A stretch of 45,433 nt of DNA from Geminocystis sp. M7585_C2015_104 (GTDB lineage: Bacteria > Cyanobacteriota > Cyanobacteriia > Cyanobacteriales > Cyanobacteriaceae). The position numbers were made by a program, and so were the translations under genes. Positions 27,635 through 36,652 of this stretch are shown here, piece by piece; the first letter of the stretch is position 1, and every line of letters starts with the position of its first letter. Location of the stretch: the NCBI GenBank assembly GCA_015295805.1, contig DVEF01000105.1, forward strand, positions 1-45,433, read 5' to 3'. The notes under the pieces are model-generated. The model did not search any database, was not told the origin of the DNA, and saw only the letters and a program-made list of their open reading frames with translations.

Positions 27635-28410
27635 GGAAAACAAGGGGGAGTAAAATAATGATAAACAATGAGCAACAGGGAAAATAAAACAGAGAAATAC
27701 AATACAATTCAATCCCCCCTACTCCCCACTCCCCCTAATACTGCCAATGATTATGGTTTGGTTAAGGCATCCTTTTTAGGAGAAATAATTATCGGGAAAA
27801 GTGAATAATTTGGGTAAAATTAGGACTAAAGGTCCTATTTCAAACTTCTTCTGATTTTCCCTTATTGGTTTATGTACGTGAATCCTCCGAAAATCAGGAA
27901 TGTTCCAACTTTTTTACCTCATTAGTGAATATAATATTTTTATCGAGAGTTCTAAGAGCAGGCTAGCCCTCCATAGTCCCACCACCTACCCTCTTATGAG
28001 GAAATATACGGCCAATATACCCCACATGAGAGTTATCTTTCTAAATGCCAACTATTTTTGAAAGAAAAAGCTGAAAGGGCTGAGGGGAAATCACGCCCAC
28101 GATAAAAATTAACAAGCAAATAATATTTCAACCCCAGAAGCTCCTCAAAAAAGATATTATAAGCTCCAGGACTAGCAAGGATACTTAATCAGAAAAAATG
28201 GCTATTGGAGAATCGTGGAAACATGAAAAAAAAAAAAAATAATGAATTTCTTATTGCTCCTCCCACGCTATAGTTCCACTACCTCCAGTTGCCCAAAAGC
28301 CACGTGTGTAAAAGAAAAAATCCCCCGGCCCCACTGTGCCAGGCCAGAACTGCCGGTGGAAACAACGCCGTCAGACCACCAAACCCCCATCCTCCAAGGG
28401 GAAGGCTCAA
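27635..28410. other. 775-bp region without recognisable gene
   Basis: No intact gene. Near 28040-28100 a plus-strand frame reads YLSKCQLFLKEKAERAEGK before stops, reminiscent of the Lys/Glu/Ala-rich tails of Uma2-type endonuclease-like proteins, but too little is left to assign. A 13-nt A run lies near 28230. The stretch 28242-28410 lies downstream of the tRNA and shows no terminator that I am sure of. Confidence 0.4.
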
Positions 28411-28493
28411 TGGGCGGAGCGAGATTCGAACTCGCACGACCAGAGGTCGCCACATTTTGAGTGTGGTGCGTCTACCAGTTCCGCCATCCACCC
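28411..28493 (-). tRNA. tRNA-Leu (anticodon CAA)
   Basis: An 83-nt class II tRNA. The acceptor stem GGGTGGA pairs with TCCGCCC (one T-G pair). The D-arm region holds GGCGGAACTGGTAGACGC, typical of tRNA-Leu. The anticodon stem CCACA/TGTGG encloses loop CTCAAAA with anticodon CAA (reads UUG). A short variable arm (ACCTCTGGT) and the T-arm GCGAGTTCGAATCTCGC follow. The discriminator base is A and no CCA is encoded. Its first 22 nt lie inside the 3' end of the M48 peptidase gene on the same strand. Confidence 0.95.
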
Positions 28494-29338
28494 CTGTTGT
28501 CCTCCCCACTATTATAACCCATTTTACCCCTTTGGATCAAGTCATAGTACTGCGGAGATTGTGCCCATTTTTCAATTTCCTTGGCGCGGATGATGGGGAG
28601 GGGATGAGTTAATTGGGAAGTCTGTACCTCTTGTAAGAATCTCCCCAACTCCGTCTCACTCATGCTCTTGTATTCTCTCACCTGTTCCATAAAAGCAGAA
28701 AGACTTAACTTGTGGGCTGTGGAAGGAGACGCGCCCGTAAGTTTCATCAAAACGGACATCACTATTTCTGGTTTTTGGACTGCCAGCAAGGCAGCGCGAT
28801 CGCAACTGAATTCAGCACACCGCACCCAATGCAACAACTGAAGCTGCAAAGACTGTGCCAAAACTGTCCCCCATGGTGGGATTAGGCCGGCTGCCAAAAC
28901 GAGGATATTGGCCAGAGACAAATAAACCCCGTGTTCGCACTTGAGATGCCCTAGTTCGTGGGCTATCACCGCCTTTATCTCCTCCTCCTCGAGCAATTCT
29001 AACAGGGAGGTGTGTAGTACAATGAACGGCCTTTTTCCCCGCATGGCCAGGGTATAGGCATTAGGAACCGGGTGTTGTCGCACGTATAGTTGCGGTACTT
29101 CTACATCCAGAGTCTCACAGGCAGATACCAGCAATTGGTACAAATCAGGCAGCTGTTTTTCGGAAATGCGAATGCTAGAGGCAATGTTGTCCAGATAAAA
29201 AAACTCACCTGCCACCGAGCCCAACAGGTTACGAACTAGTAGGTCCAACCCTGGTATTTGTTTGAGACGGTTGGTGGCCTGTAAGTCCAAAGGATGACGG
29301 AACTGTTCCGCCTTCAAGCCAATGAGTTTGACCGTCAT
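28472..29338 (-). CDS. M48 family zinc metallopeptidase
   Basis: A 288-residue HtpX/Ste24-like zinc peptidase. The catalytic zinc site is H127-E128-L-G-H131 (AVIAHELGHLKCEHG), and the third ligand is probably E176 in RCAEFSCDRAAL. Upstream it has QHPVPNAYTLAMRGKRPFIVLHTSLLELL, typical of the M48 core. After the HExxH helix lies a hydrophobic stretch (LANILVLAAGLIPPWG), so membrane association is likely. The C-terminus (SQLTHPLPIIRAKEIEKW) has the family HPxPxxR block. Substrate is unknown; membrane-protein quality control is the family role. The last seven codons overlap the tRNA-Leu gene. Confidence 0.92.
   Translation of the reverse strand: MTVKLIGLKAEQFRHPLDLQATNRLKQIPGLDLLVRNLLGSVAGEFFYLDNIASSIRISEKQLPDLYQLLVSACETLDVEVPQLYVRQHPVPNAYTLAMRGKRPFIVLHTSLLELLEEEEIKAVIAHELGHLKCEHGVYLSLANILVLAAGLIPPWGTVLAQSLQLQLLHWVRCAEFSCDRAALLAVQKPEIVMSVLMKLTGASPSTAHKLSLSAFMEQVREYKSMSETELGRFLQEVQTSQLTHPLPIIRAKEIEKWAQSPQYYDLIQRGKMGYNSGEDNRGGWRNW
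28511..28540 (-). promoter_or_regulatory. Candidate tRNA-Leu promoter inside the M48 gene
   Basis: On the minus strand TTGATC (plus 28535-28540), an 18-bp spacer and a perfect TATAAT (plus 28511-28516) precede the tRNA 5' end by 17 nt. All of it is within the last codons of the M48 peptidase gene, so the tRNA may be transcribed on its own as well as by read-through. Confidence 0.5.
28796..28803. repeat. HIP1 octamer
   Basis: An exact GCGATCGC, the highly iterated palindrome of many cyanobacteria, inside the M48 gene. It is the only exact copy I noticed in the window. Confidence 0.8.
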
Positions 29339-29550
29339 ACCCCTCTTTGAGCTTTTCTTCTATTCTAGCGGCTTACCACTATATAGGTCCTTCCTACTGA
29401 ATCCGTTTAGATTATAAGAGAATTCTATGGTAACTATTTGTAAACTTTTGGAGAGATATGTTGCAAAATCGGAAACATTAGACTACCCTAGTATTACCGA
29501 TACCCAATGTAAAATTATAGCCCAATGTCTCGTGGATAAAGGGGGAAACT

Positions 29551-29886
29551 ATGCGTAATAGAACTTCTACCACTCAAATGGAAGTGACCAGCATCCGTCT
29601 GGAAAAAAGTCTCAAAGAGAGTCTAAAATCCCTTTCTGGAAGTCAAGGGTATCAGACTCTAATCCGGGACATCCTCTGGAATTACGTACAACAAAAGTCA
29701 GGAGAATATCGCCCCAACTTCTCCAAGAGTGACATCCGCGCTACAGTGGTAGCGACTGCCAGGAAGGATGAAAGTTGTGTCCTCACGGGCAAGCTGATTC
29801 CAGAGGGAACGGAAATGTTATTGGCCTTGACCATTCATGGGGATTTTGTGCCCGTCTCCAAGGAAGCTATGGGCGAGTCTAAGTAG
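29551..29886 (+). CDS. Small RHH-like conserved cyanobacterial protein
   Basis: A 111-residue soluble protein. Residues 10-47 have the strand-helix-helix pattern of a ribbon-helix-helix DNA-binding domain (MEVTSIRLEKSLKESLKSLSG, then YQTLIRDILWNYVQQ), so it could be a transcription factor. The second half (SCVLTGKLIPEGTEMLLALTIHGDFVPVSKEA) looks like a small beta domain that I cannot name. It lacks a toxin or antitoxin partner next to it. Followed by an 8-bp hairpin. Function unknown; DNA binding is inference. Confidence 0.7.
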   Translation: MRNRTSTTQMEVTSIRLEKSLKESLKSLSGSQGYQTLIRDILWNYVQQKSGEYRPNFSKSDIRATVVATARKDESCVLTGKLIPEGTEMLLALTIHGDFVPVSKEAMGESK

Positions 29887-29921
29887 TAGTTATTTCTCAC
29901 AATTCAACCAGCAGACCTATC

Positions 29922-29944
29922 GTTGGGTTAGGCCAAAACCCAAC
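29922..29944. terminator. Hairpin after the RHH-like gene
   Basis: GTTGGGTT (29922-29929) and AACCCAAC (29937-29944) form a perfect 8-bp stem with a 7-nt loop, 36 bp after the stop codon. No T tract follows. It is the strongest hairpin between this gene and convergent gcvH. Confidence 0.45.
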
Positions 29945-30057
29945 CTCTGACTTGACATTAAACCCTGAGCCCCAAGCTCAATCCTCCAAGAAGAGAGGAT
30001 GAGCCATTGTGTCTTTAAAATTCCATCCCCTGACAGCAGGGAACGACACAGGAGGGT

Positions 30058-30465
30058 TTATTCTTCCTCCTCTGCGGCTATAAGAGACCGATACTCGTCC
30101 GCCGAGAGGGTGTGTTCTAAGTCTTGATTAGGATCGTCCAGACGAACTTTTAGTAACCATCCCTCTCCGTAGGGGTCGTCTGCAATCATTTCTGGTGCCT
30201 TCAACAGTAATTCATTGCGATCTATAACAGTACCGGAGACAGGTGCATAGATTTGGGATACTGCCTTGACTGACTCAATAGTTCCGATTTCTTCTTGTGC
30301 CTCGATAGTGTCTCCCACTTCCGGCAGTTCCAGAAAAACAATGTCCCCCAGCTGTTCAATGGCATAGGCGGTGATTCCTATAGTGGCAATCTCGCCGTCT
30401 GGTTCGAGACGGACGTATTCGTGGGTGTCGAGGTATCTCAAGTCTTCTGGATATTCCAAGGTCAT
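30058..30465 (-). CDS. gcvH: Glycine cleavage system H protein
   Basis: A 135-residue lipoyl carrier that shuttles the aminomethyl group between the P, T and L proteins of glycine decarboxylase, which in cyanobacteria handles photorespiratory glycine. Landmarks: [39 protein letters not shown], the lipoylation site [19 protein letters not shown] (Lys 67 from this start), and NDPYGEGW-type [13 protein letters not shown] region near the end. The ATG at 30465 gives the family N-terminus MTLEYPEDL; an in-frame TTG four codons upstream is less likely. No gcvT or gcvP is adjacent, as often in cyanobacteria. Confidence 0.95.
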   Translation of the reverse strand: MTLEYPEDLRYLDTHEYVRLEPDGEIATIGITAYAIEQLGDIVFLELPEVGDTIEAQEEIGTIESVKAVSQIYAPVSGTVIDRNELLLKAPEMIADDPYGEGWLLKVRLDDPNQDLEHTLSADEYRSLIAAEEEE

Positions 30466-30541
30466 CTTAGGTCCCAATTTGCTCTAAATAATCTAGGTTC
30501 CCTTATTCCATTATTTAGGATTAGGGAGCAACACTCAACAG

Positions 30542-31732
30542 TTATAAAGACAAGTTTACCTGTATTGTGTCTAATATTTTCTCAAGACTATAGTTAAAAT
30601 TGGCCTCGCTGTGAAGATTTCTGTATACCTCCTGCATTACAGATAGCCTCTCCCTAATTTTCGGGCAAACCACAACAGTAGAAATTCTACCCCAGACCAA
30701 CTGTGGCTCATCCCAAGAGACAATTAGCTCTTGTAGACCGAATTTTAACAGTTCTTTGGCCATCCACGTTCCGGCAGTGGTAAGGGGTATATTCCCCGCC
30801 ACAATGGCCTCTACGAAAATTCCTGATGTTCTTTGAGCATAGGCCTTAGCATCGTAGGGTAATAACATTATATCTGTCCTTTCCAGCCAAAGGAGATATT
30901 CATTACGGGGCAACTTGTCTTCAGTTAAAATTAATTCCACTCCCTTTTCCAGTGTTTTAAAATTGGCACTTTTGGCGGCTACTATACAGAATCTTGTAGC
31001 CTCCGGCGGCGGATTTTCTACCAATTTTCTTATGATACTCCACCCTTTCTCCTCCCTTGGTGATCCTGCCCACCAACAGAGTATCTTCTGGTTTCCTGAG
31101 GGTTTTTTTGTGTTGTAAAACTCTGGATGAGTTACCGGCATTAAGTGTACCTTCTCCTGGAAGAAATTTGCCAGTGACTCTGCTAATATCTCACTGTCGC
31201 AAAGAAGGGCAAATCTGTGACTCATTATTCTTTTTAGAAGTTTATTTAGCAGCCAGTAAACCCATTTTGTCCTGAAATCGTGGAAGTTTATCCTGCAGAA
31301 AATAAGCAAGTACACGTTCTGTTTAGGGAGGAAAATTAGCGCCAGAAATAACCCTAGAAGTTGCAGATGAATAAAACGCTCAAGGAATATAATTTTCTGC
31401 CTGTTATAATGTCTTTGGAAAAGAGAATATAGGGCAGAGCGCAAGGTGTAGGCAAAGGCAAAAACCAGTTTTATCCTTTTAAAAAGGCCATGTTTTTGTT
31501 CTAGCCTATTTCCTTTCAATACTCCATACCAATTGGAAGGAAGAGGAGAAATGTTGTCTTCAGGAGAATATAAAACTATGTGTTCCCAACCGGTGACTCT
31601 TAGGGCATTAGTGACGGATATATGGTAGGGAATAATATGTCCTTCCCCTCCCATCAAATTTGGAACTATGGACATGAGAATAGGCGAATTATGGGATGAA
31701 AATTGCTGCCCCATGACTGACAAAGAAAACAA
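30542..31732 (-). CDS. GT-B glycosyltransferase-like protein
   Basis: A 396-residue protein with the two-domain pattern of GT-B glycosyltransferases. N-terminal: ILMSIVPNLMGGEGHIIPYHISVTNAL, with the glycine loop, and a hydrophobic segment (LGLFLALIFLP, about 130-140) that may touch the membrane. C-terminal: KILCWWAGSPREEKGWSIIRKL, ATRFCIVAAK, DIMLLPYDAKAYAQRTSGIFVEAIVAGNIPLTT, whose SGIFVEAI replaces the usual EX7E stretch. It stands alone, outside the 11-23 kb locus, and is distant from those enzymes. In-frame ATG codons at residues 7 and 20 are alternative starts. Sugar and acceptor unknown. Confidence 0.75.
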   Translation of the reverse strand: MFSLSVMGQQFSSHNSPILMSIVPNLMGGEGHIIPYHISVTNALRVTGWEHIVLYSPEDNISPLPSNWYGVLKGNRLEQKHGLFKRIKLVFAFAYTLRSALYSLFQRHYNRQKIIFLERFIHLQLLGLFLALIFLPKQNVYLLIFCRINFHDFRTKWVYWLLNKLLKRIMSHRFALLCDSEILAESLANFFQEKVHLMPVTHPEFYNTKKPSGNQKILCWWAGSPREEKGWSIIRKLVENPPPEATRFCIVAAKSANFKTLEKGVELILTEDKLPRNEYLLWLERTDIMLLPYDAKAYAQRTSGIFVEAIVAGNIPLTTAGTWMAKELLKFGLQELIVSWDEPQLVWGRISTVVVCPKIRERLSVMQEVYRNLHSEANFNYSLEKILDTIQVNLSL

Positions 31733-31776
31733 AAAACCTAAACCCTTCCGTTAATGAGGAGAAAGGTAATAGAAAT

Positions 31777-32124
31777 TTAACCCACCAGCCAAATATAATT
31801 CTTCATTTCCTCACTATTCTCCCCATAAACAGAAGCTATTTGTTGATGGCAACAGTCAATGGCAAAATCCTCAAATTGTTCTAGAGTAACACCAAACATA
31901 CGGGCGAAAGTGTCTGGAGCTACCCTACAAAACTCCGGCCTGTTTTCGTAAATACTACAAGTCCTCGTTTCCTTGTGGAAGTGAATACACCAACCGTCCT
32001 CTCCCACTAGGCTATAGTACAGTTTTAGCTCATAATCATTCAGGTACTCATCCAACCCCGGACGTTCCTCGGGTTCCAAGTAACAACAAGCACCACAATT
32101 TGTCACACAACGCCATTTTTTCAT
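31777..32124 (-). CDS. YkgJ-type cysteine-cluster protein
   Basis: A 115-residue protein of the zinc/iron-chelating CxxCxxCC family. Cysteines are seen in CVTNCGACCYL (residues 6-14), WCIHFHKETRTCSIYENRPEFCRVAPDTF and DCCHQQI near the C-terminus, so about nine cysteines could bind a metal or Fe-S centre. The family is widespread, with no settled function. It starts 78 bp from, and divergent to, the psb30 region and is followed by the glycosyltransferase on the same strand 44 bp downstream. Confidence 0.85.
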   Translation of the reverse strand: MKKWRCVTNCGACCYLEPEERPGLDEYLNDYELKLYYSLVGEDGWCIHFHKETRTCSIYENRPEFCRVAPDTFARMFGVTLEQFEDFAIDCCHQQIASVYGENSEEMKNYIWLVG

Positions 32125-32246
32125 GATTGTAATAAAACTTAATAAATTTTCCTATTTTGAGGGGTAAAGAAAAGAACCTTTCCTAGTATGATAGATTCTG
32201 GTTGAATAAATCTATAAAAAGATTTAGGAGAAGGCTAGGAGTGGCT

Positions 32247-32399
32247 ATGGAGTTTATCACTGGTTTTTTCAGTAACATTGTAGATGCATTAAGTAGTATA
32301 AACTTTGAGGTAATTTTACAATTATTCTCTCTAGCTTTTATCGTCATTGCAGGACCTGCGATAATTTTCATCCTATACACCCTGCGAGGCGATCTTTAG
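32247..32399 (+). CDS. psb30: Photosystem II protein Psb30 (Ycf12)
   Basis: A 50-residue single-span thylakoid protein, a small subunit of the PSII core near cytochrome b559. The family block is clear: LSSINFEVILQLFSLAFIVIAGPAIIFILY with RGDL at the end (other cyanobacteria have LSNINFEVIAQL and RRGNL). The ATG at 32247 has AGGA 6 nt upstream and gives the family length. An upstream in-frame ATG at 32202 would add 15 basic residues not found in the family. Confidence 0.88.
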   Translation: MEFITGFFSNIVDALSSINFEVILQLFSLAFIVIAGPAIIFILYTLRGDL

Positions 32400-32465
32400 G
32401 GGAGCGTTTTTCGACAACTGGGGGGGGACATTGGGAGCAAATAGCAAATCCTAGGAAGAAATTTT

Positions 32466-33971
32466 ATGTTAGAGCAGAGAGCAAGTGGCATATTGTTGCA
32501 CCCTACGTCCTTGCCCAGTCCCTACGGAATAGGCGACTTAGGCAGCAGTGCCTATCGTTTCGTGGACTTTTTGCAGCAAAGTGGCCAAAGGGTGTGGCAG
32601 ATACTACCATTAGGGCCAGCTGGTGCGGGGAATTCTCCCTATCTAGCCTACTCGGCTTTGGCTGGTAACCCCCTTTTAATCAGTCCAGATGTGCTCCACG
32701 GCGAGGGGTTGTTGACAGAAGGGGAATTGGCGGAGGTAAAACAGGTTTTCTCCCAAGAAAATCCCTCTTATGTTCGTTTTGATTTGGTGCCCCGGTACAA
32801 GTACTCCCTATTCCGCAAAGCCTTTGAAAGATTCCAACAAAGAAGTGAACTTCATGGGGAGTTTTACAGCTTTTGTGGGAGAGAGGCGGATTGGCTGGAT
32901 GACTATGCCCTATACATGGCCCTAAAAACATACCACGAGGGAGCTCCCTGGACAAAATGGGATAAAGTATTAGTGCATAGGAAAGAGAATGCCCTTCAAC
33001 AATGGCGGGGAAAACTGGAGAAGGAGGTAGCCTTCCACAAATTCCTACAGTTTTGCTTTTTCAAACAGTGGTTGAATCTCAAAAGATATGCCAATGAGAG
33101 GGGGATAAAAATCTTCGGTGACATCCCCATCTATGTCTCTCCCGATAGTGCGGACGTATGGGCCAATCAGGACATCTTCTCTCTGGATGAGGAAACAGGC
33201 GAACCCCTGGCCTTAGCAGGCGTCCCGCCCGACTATTTTAGCCCTACAGGCCAGTTGTGGGGTAATCCCGTCTACAATTGGGATAGGCTCAAGGAAACTA
33301 ATTTCTCCTGGTGGATAAGAAGGGTGAGGGGCACACTGGCACTGGTGGACATTATACGTGTTGACCATTTTAGGGGATTTGCCGCCTATTGGGCAGTTCC
33401 TCGGGGGGAAACCACCGCCGTCAACGGACAATGGTTAAAAGCGCCCGGAGATGAGTTGTTCGCCTGCCTGAGAGAGACACTGGGACAGTTGCCAGTGGTA
33501 GCAGAGGATTTGGGGGTAATTACCCCAGACGTGGAGGCGCTGAGGGATAAATATGGTTTCCCGGGGATGAAGGTATTACAATTCGCTTTCGATTCAGATC
33601 GAGCCAACCCCTTCCTACCATACAACTACAACCGCAACTGTGTAGTGTACACGGGAACCCATGACAATGATACCATTGTGGGCTGGTTTGAAAAACGCTC
33701 CTTTGCCGAAAGACAAAGAGTGGTAGACTATCTGGGAGGCATTTGCAACGAGGGCATCCACTGGAGTATGATTCGGTTAGCCCTGTCCTCCGTTGCCAAC
33801 CTAGCCATTTTCCCACTCCAAGATGTGCTAGGATTGGGGTCAGAAGCCAAAATGAACACGCCAGGCACTTCCCACGGCAATTGGGAGTGGCGTTTCCGAG
33901 AGGGTAGCCTCACAGACGACGTTGCCGGCTACCTGCGTCATGTCACCCACACCTATGGGCGCCTGAGTTAA
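32466..33971 (+). CDS. malQ: 4-alpha-glucanotransferase (amylomaltase, GH77)
   Basis: A 501-residue disproportionating enzyme that transfers maltosyl units between alpha-1,4-glucans, used in glycogen turnover. Start region: RASGILLHPTSLPSPYGIGDLG and VWQILPLGPAGAGNSPYLAYSALAGNP. Active-site residues visible: nucleophile D300 in LVDIIRVDHFRGF, acid/base E347 in VVAEDLGVITPDV, and D400 in YTGTHDNDTIVGW. FGDIPIYVSPDSADVWA and MNTPGTSHGNWEWR are further GH77 marks. Normal length for the bacterial/plant type I enzyme. Confidence 0.97.
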   Translation: MLEQRASGILLHPTSLPSPYGIGDLGSSAYRFVDFLQQSGQRVWQILPLGPAGAGNSPYLAYSALAGNPLLISPDVLHGEGLLTEGELAEVKQVFSQENPSYVRFDLVPRYKYSLFRKAFERFQQRSELHGEFYSFCGREADWLDDYALYMALKTYHEGAPWTKWDKVLVHRKENALQQWRGKLEKEVAFHKFLQFCFFKQWLNLKRYANERGIKIFGDIPIYVSPDSADVWANQDIFSLDEETGEPLALAGVPPDYFSPTGQLWGNPVYNWDRLKETNFSWWIRRVRGTLALVDIIRVDHFRGFAAYWAVPRGETTAVNGQWLKAPGDELFACLRETLGQLPVVAEDLGVITPDVEALRDKYGFPGMKVLQFAFDSDRANPFLPYNYNRNCVVYTGTHDNDTIVGWFEKRSFAERQRVVDYLGGICNEGIHWSMIRLALSSVANLAIFPLQDVLGLGSEAKMNTPGTSHGNWEWRFREGSLTDDVAGYLRHVTHTYGRLS

Positions 33972-34012
33972 TCCCCCCAAATCCCATTTCCTAAACCCTA
34001 CCCCCTCTTCCC

Positions 34013-34567
34013 ATGATGTCTGAGACTAAGGTATACCGTGTTTCAATCTTAATTCGGTTCACCCTGGTCAACCTCTATTTGGCACTAACCCTCCCCCTCC
34101 CCTTTTTGTTGTACAAGACTACCGGGAGGCAATACACTGCAGTTTTACTGTTTGTGCCTCTGATTGTCGTCGGTTTGTTTTTAGTTGTAGCTTCCCTGAG
34201 TGAACAAGTAGTGTTAGACGAAGGGGGAATAAGTGTGATCTACCCCCGTACTATACAATGGTTATGGCGTAATAGAGTTTGGAGTCTCTCCTGGCAGGAA
34301 ATTGAGAGTCTAAAAGGGCGCACCACCAGTCAGGGGGGGATGGTATACTACCTCGTCTCCAAAAACAGGGACAAGGCATACCTCCTCCCCATGCGGGTAG
34401 CGGGTTTTGCCCGGATGGTGCGGCAAATTCAGGAGAAAACCGGAATCGATACCACTGATGTTAAACCATTGGCTCAACCTTGGATGTATCTATTCTTACT
34501 ATTTTTCACTTTTTTTCTCTGGCTGGTGGACTTTTGGGCTATTTTCAACAGTATTTCTCTCGCTTAA
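34013..34567 (+). CDS. Conserved cyanobacterial membrane protein
   Basis: A 184-residue protein with two N-terminal helices (FTLVNLYLALTLPLPFLLY and YTAVLLFVPLIVVGLFLVVASL), a central soluble domain of about 80 residues with a PH-like beta pattern (SEQVVLDEGGISVIYP, WSLSWQEIESLKG, GMVYYLVSKNRDKAYLLP), and a C-terminal helix (WMYLFLLFFTFFLWLVDFWAIF). The layout resembles bacterial bPH-domain membrane proteins. I do not know its function. Its TAA directly abuts the TAG of dnaG on the other strand. It starts 41 bp after malQ. Confidence 0.72.
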   Translation: MMSETKVYRVSILIRFTLVNLYLALTLPLPFLLYKTTGRQYTAVLLFVPLIVVGLFLVVASLSEQVVLDEGGISVIYPRTIQWLWRNRVWSLSWQEIESLKGRTTSQGGMVYYLVSKNRDKAYLLPMRVAGFARMVRQIQEKTGIDTTDVKPLAQPWMYLFLLFFTFFLWLVDFWAIFNSISLA

Positions 34568-36502
34568 CTATCCCCTTCTGGCGGCCTTTAATTCTTCTAA
34601 TTGTTTTGTCACCGCCACTATTTCTTGAGAAAAATACCTGATTTTTTCCCGGTCTTTTTCTAAGTCCAATTCTTTAATTTTTTCCTGGCAATACTGTCTA
34701 TATCTCTCCAGTTTTATCGCCTCCAAGTAGGCAATAGAGGCCTGGATGTAGTGTGAGGGATTAGCCAGGATGTGTTGTTGGTTTTCCCCCACTTGGACAA
34801 GGGGAGCAATTGTTTGTTTATACTCAGGGTCCTCTTCTGTAGTCTCCGCTAGGAATGATAATAGTATATTGGGGCTATTTGGCGCGTCGTCTAGAGGGCT
34901 TAACTGATGTATCTTTTGCCAAATTTTTCGATTTGGGCGGAGACTAAAAACTAAATCTTTCTCATCCAATAAATTTTCAATATCTCGTCTAAATTCCGGG
35001 CAATGGATGTAAATAAACAACAGGGTAAATTCTGCTTGATATACCTTTCGATTGGAGGAATGATTAAACAAAAGAGATTCGTAATGTCTACCCCTATGGA
35101 CACTGATATGCGGCTTATTCTGAGACAAAATAGCCTGTTTTAAACTCTGGTAAATTAGTTCGTACTCCTCGCTGTTAAATCCTCCAACAACGCCCCGTCT
35201 ATTGCTGAGAATTTCTGCACAGTGGGATAGATAATAATCCCTGGCTGCTCGATTATTTATTTTCTTAAGCAGTTGGACAAGACTGCTAAATACATTCTGA
35301 TAGCCATCACTCCTGTTGATGTCGTGACGGGAGAGAATCTGAGAAATTTGCCAATCCAACCATAGTGGGGCTTTTTCCATCAAACCCCGGTATTTTGAAA
35401 CGGCATTGGCTTCGGACTTGAGAAATTCATCAGCATCTTTACCGCCTGTAATAGTTAATATTCTCAATTTTACAAAGCCAGAATAAATCAGTTTTTCTAT
35501 GGCTTCAACCGCTCTTTCCGTAGCAGAATGTCCGGCATTATCGGCATCAAAATTAATTATTATCTCCCTAGAAGAGGTGTAGCGGGAAAGGATTTTCACG
35601 TGTTTTTCTGTAAGCGCCGCGCCTAAGGTTGCTACCACATTTTTTATGCCGGCACAATGGAGAGAAATGGCATCAAAGTAGCCCTCAACTACCACGGCTT
35701 TATCTTCTTTTGCAATGTGAGACTTGGCAAAATTAAGGGCAAATAAGGTCTCACCTTTGGAAAACAATTCAGTGTCAGGGGAGTTAAGATATTTTGGCTC
35801 ATTTTCATCTAAACTCCTGGCACCAAAACCGATTATTCTTCCCTCTCTATCCCTGATAGGAATAGTCACACGATTCCGAAAATAGTCTACATATCCATCC
35901 CCCTGAGAGCGTTTTTTTATTAAGCCAGCTTTCTCCACCAAAAGGGCGGGAAAACCCTTAATTTCTACCAGGTAGGTATACAAAGAATTCCAACCATCTG
36001 GGGCATAACCTAGCCCAAACTGACTGATATTTTCCCTTGTTAAACCGCGAATATTTAAGAGATAATCCAATGCATGTTTACCCTGTTCCTGTTGAAGATT
36101 ATACTCAAAAAAGTGATTGGCAACGGCTAAAACCTTGTATAACTGTTCTCGTAAAAAGAGGCGTTTTTCTATCTCTTTTTGTTCAGCTACGGCCAGGGTT
36201 TTGATGGGGATTTGATAGCGTTGGGCTAAATAAACAACAGCCTCTGGAAAACTCATTTTGTTAATTTCCATCAGAAACTTGATGGCATTCCCACTGGCCC
36301 CGCAGCCAAAGCAATAGTAAACTTGTTTGCTAGGACTTACAGTAAAACTAGGGGTCTTCTCCTCATGAAATGGGCATAAGCCAACAAATTCCTTCCCCCT
36401 TTTTCGTAGTACGACATAATCAGAAACCACATCTATCAAATCCACTCTTTCATTGACTTGGGCAATGGTATCTTCATGTAAACGGCGATTCTCCCATTCC
36501 AT
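34568..36502 (-). CDS. dnaG: DNA primase
   Basis: A 644-residue primase that makes RNA primers at the replication fork. It has an N-terminal CHC2 zinc domain (LCPFHEEKTPSF ... YYCFGCGASGNAIKF), a catalytic TOPRIM core with VVVEGYFDAISLHCAGIKNVVATLGAALTE and IINFDADNAGHSATE, and a C-terminal helical part (LEAIKLERYRQYCQEKIKELDLEKD) that would contact DnaB. The start at 36502 (MEWENRRLHEDTI) agrees with the family; an in-frame ATG 11 codons upstream (36535) would add MGSCPSFLSLS. The 3' end touches the convergent membrane-protein gene with no gap. Confidence 0.95.
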   Translation of the reverse strand: MEWENRRLHEDTIAQVNERVDLIDVVSDYVVLRKRGKEFVGLCPFHEEKTPSFTVSPSKQVYYCFGCGASGNAIKFLMEINKMSFPEAVVYLAQRYQIPIKTLAVAEQKEIEKRLFLREQLYKVLAVANHFFEYNLQQEQGKHALDYLLNIRGLTRENISQFGLGYAPDGWNSLYTYLVEIKGFPALLVEKAGLIKKRSQGDGYVDYFRNRVTIPIRDREGRIIGFGARSLDENEPKYLNSPDTELFSKGETLFALNFAKSHIAKEDKAVVVEGYFDAISLHCAGIKNVVATLGAALTEKHVKILSRYTSSREIIINFDADNAGHSATERAVEAIEKLIYSGFVKLRILTITGGKDADEFLKSEANAVSKYRGLMEKAPLWLDWQISQILSRHDINRSDGYQNVFSSLVQLLKKINNRAARDYYLSHCAEILSNRRGVVGGFNSEEYELIYQSLKQAILSQNKPHISVHRGRHYESLLFNHSSNRKVYQAEFTLLFIYIHCPEFRRDIENLLDEKDLVFSLRPNRKIWQKIHQLSPLDDAPNSPNILLSFLAETTEEDPEYKQTIAPLVQVGENQQHILANPSHYIQASIAYLEAIKLERYRQYCQEKIKELDLEKDREKIRYFSQEIVAVTKQLEELKAARRG

Positions 36503-36652
36503 ACTCAAAGACAAAAAAGAAGGGCAACTTCCCATTTTAATTCCAGTTTGTCAACAGTAGATTGACGGAAGGAGGGGGGGCTAGAGGAGAAAGAATATTT
36601 CTGTTATTTCCAACCCTACTCCTTTTAGCCGTTAAACATGAAGATTCAAAAT

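Noticed and set aside
26087..27702. Long minus-strand and shifted-frame open frames over ycf66
   Set aside because: Shadows of the Thr/Pro/Glu-rich repeats; they read as Ser/Val or Cys/Phe-rich low-complexity strings.
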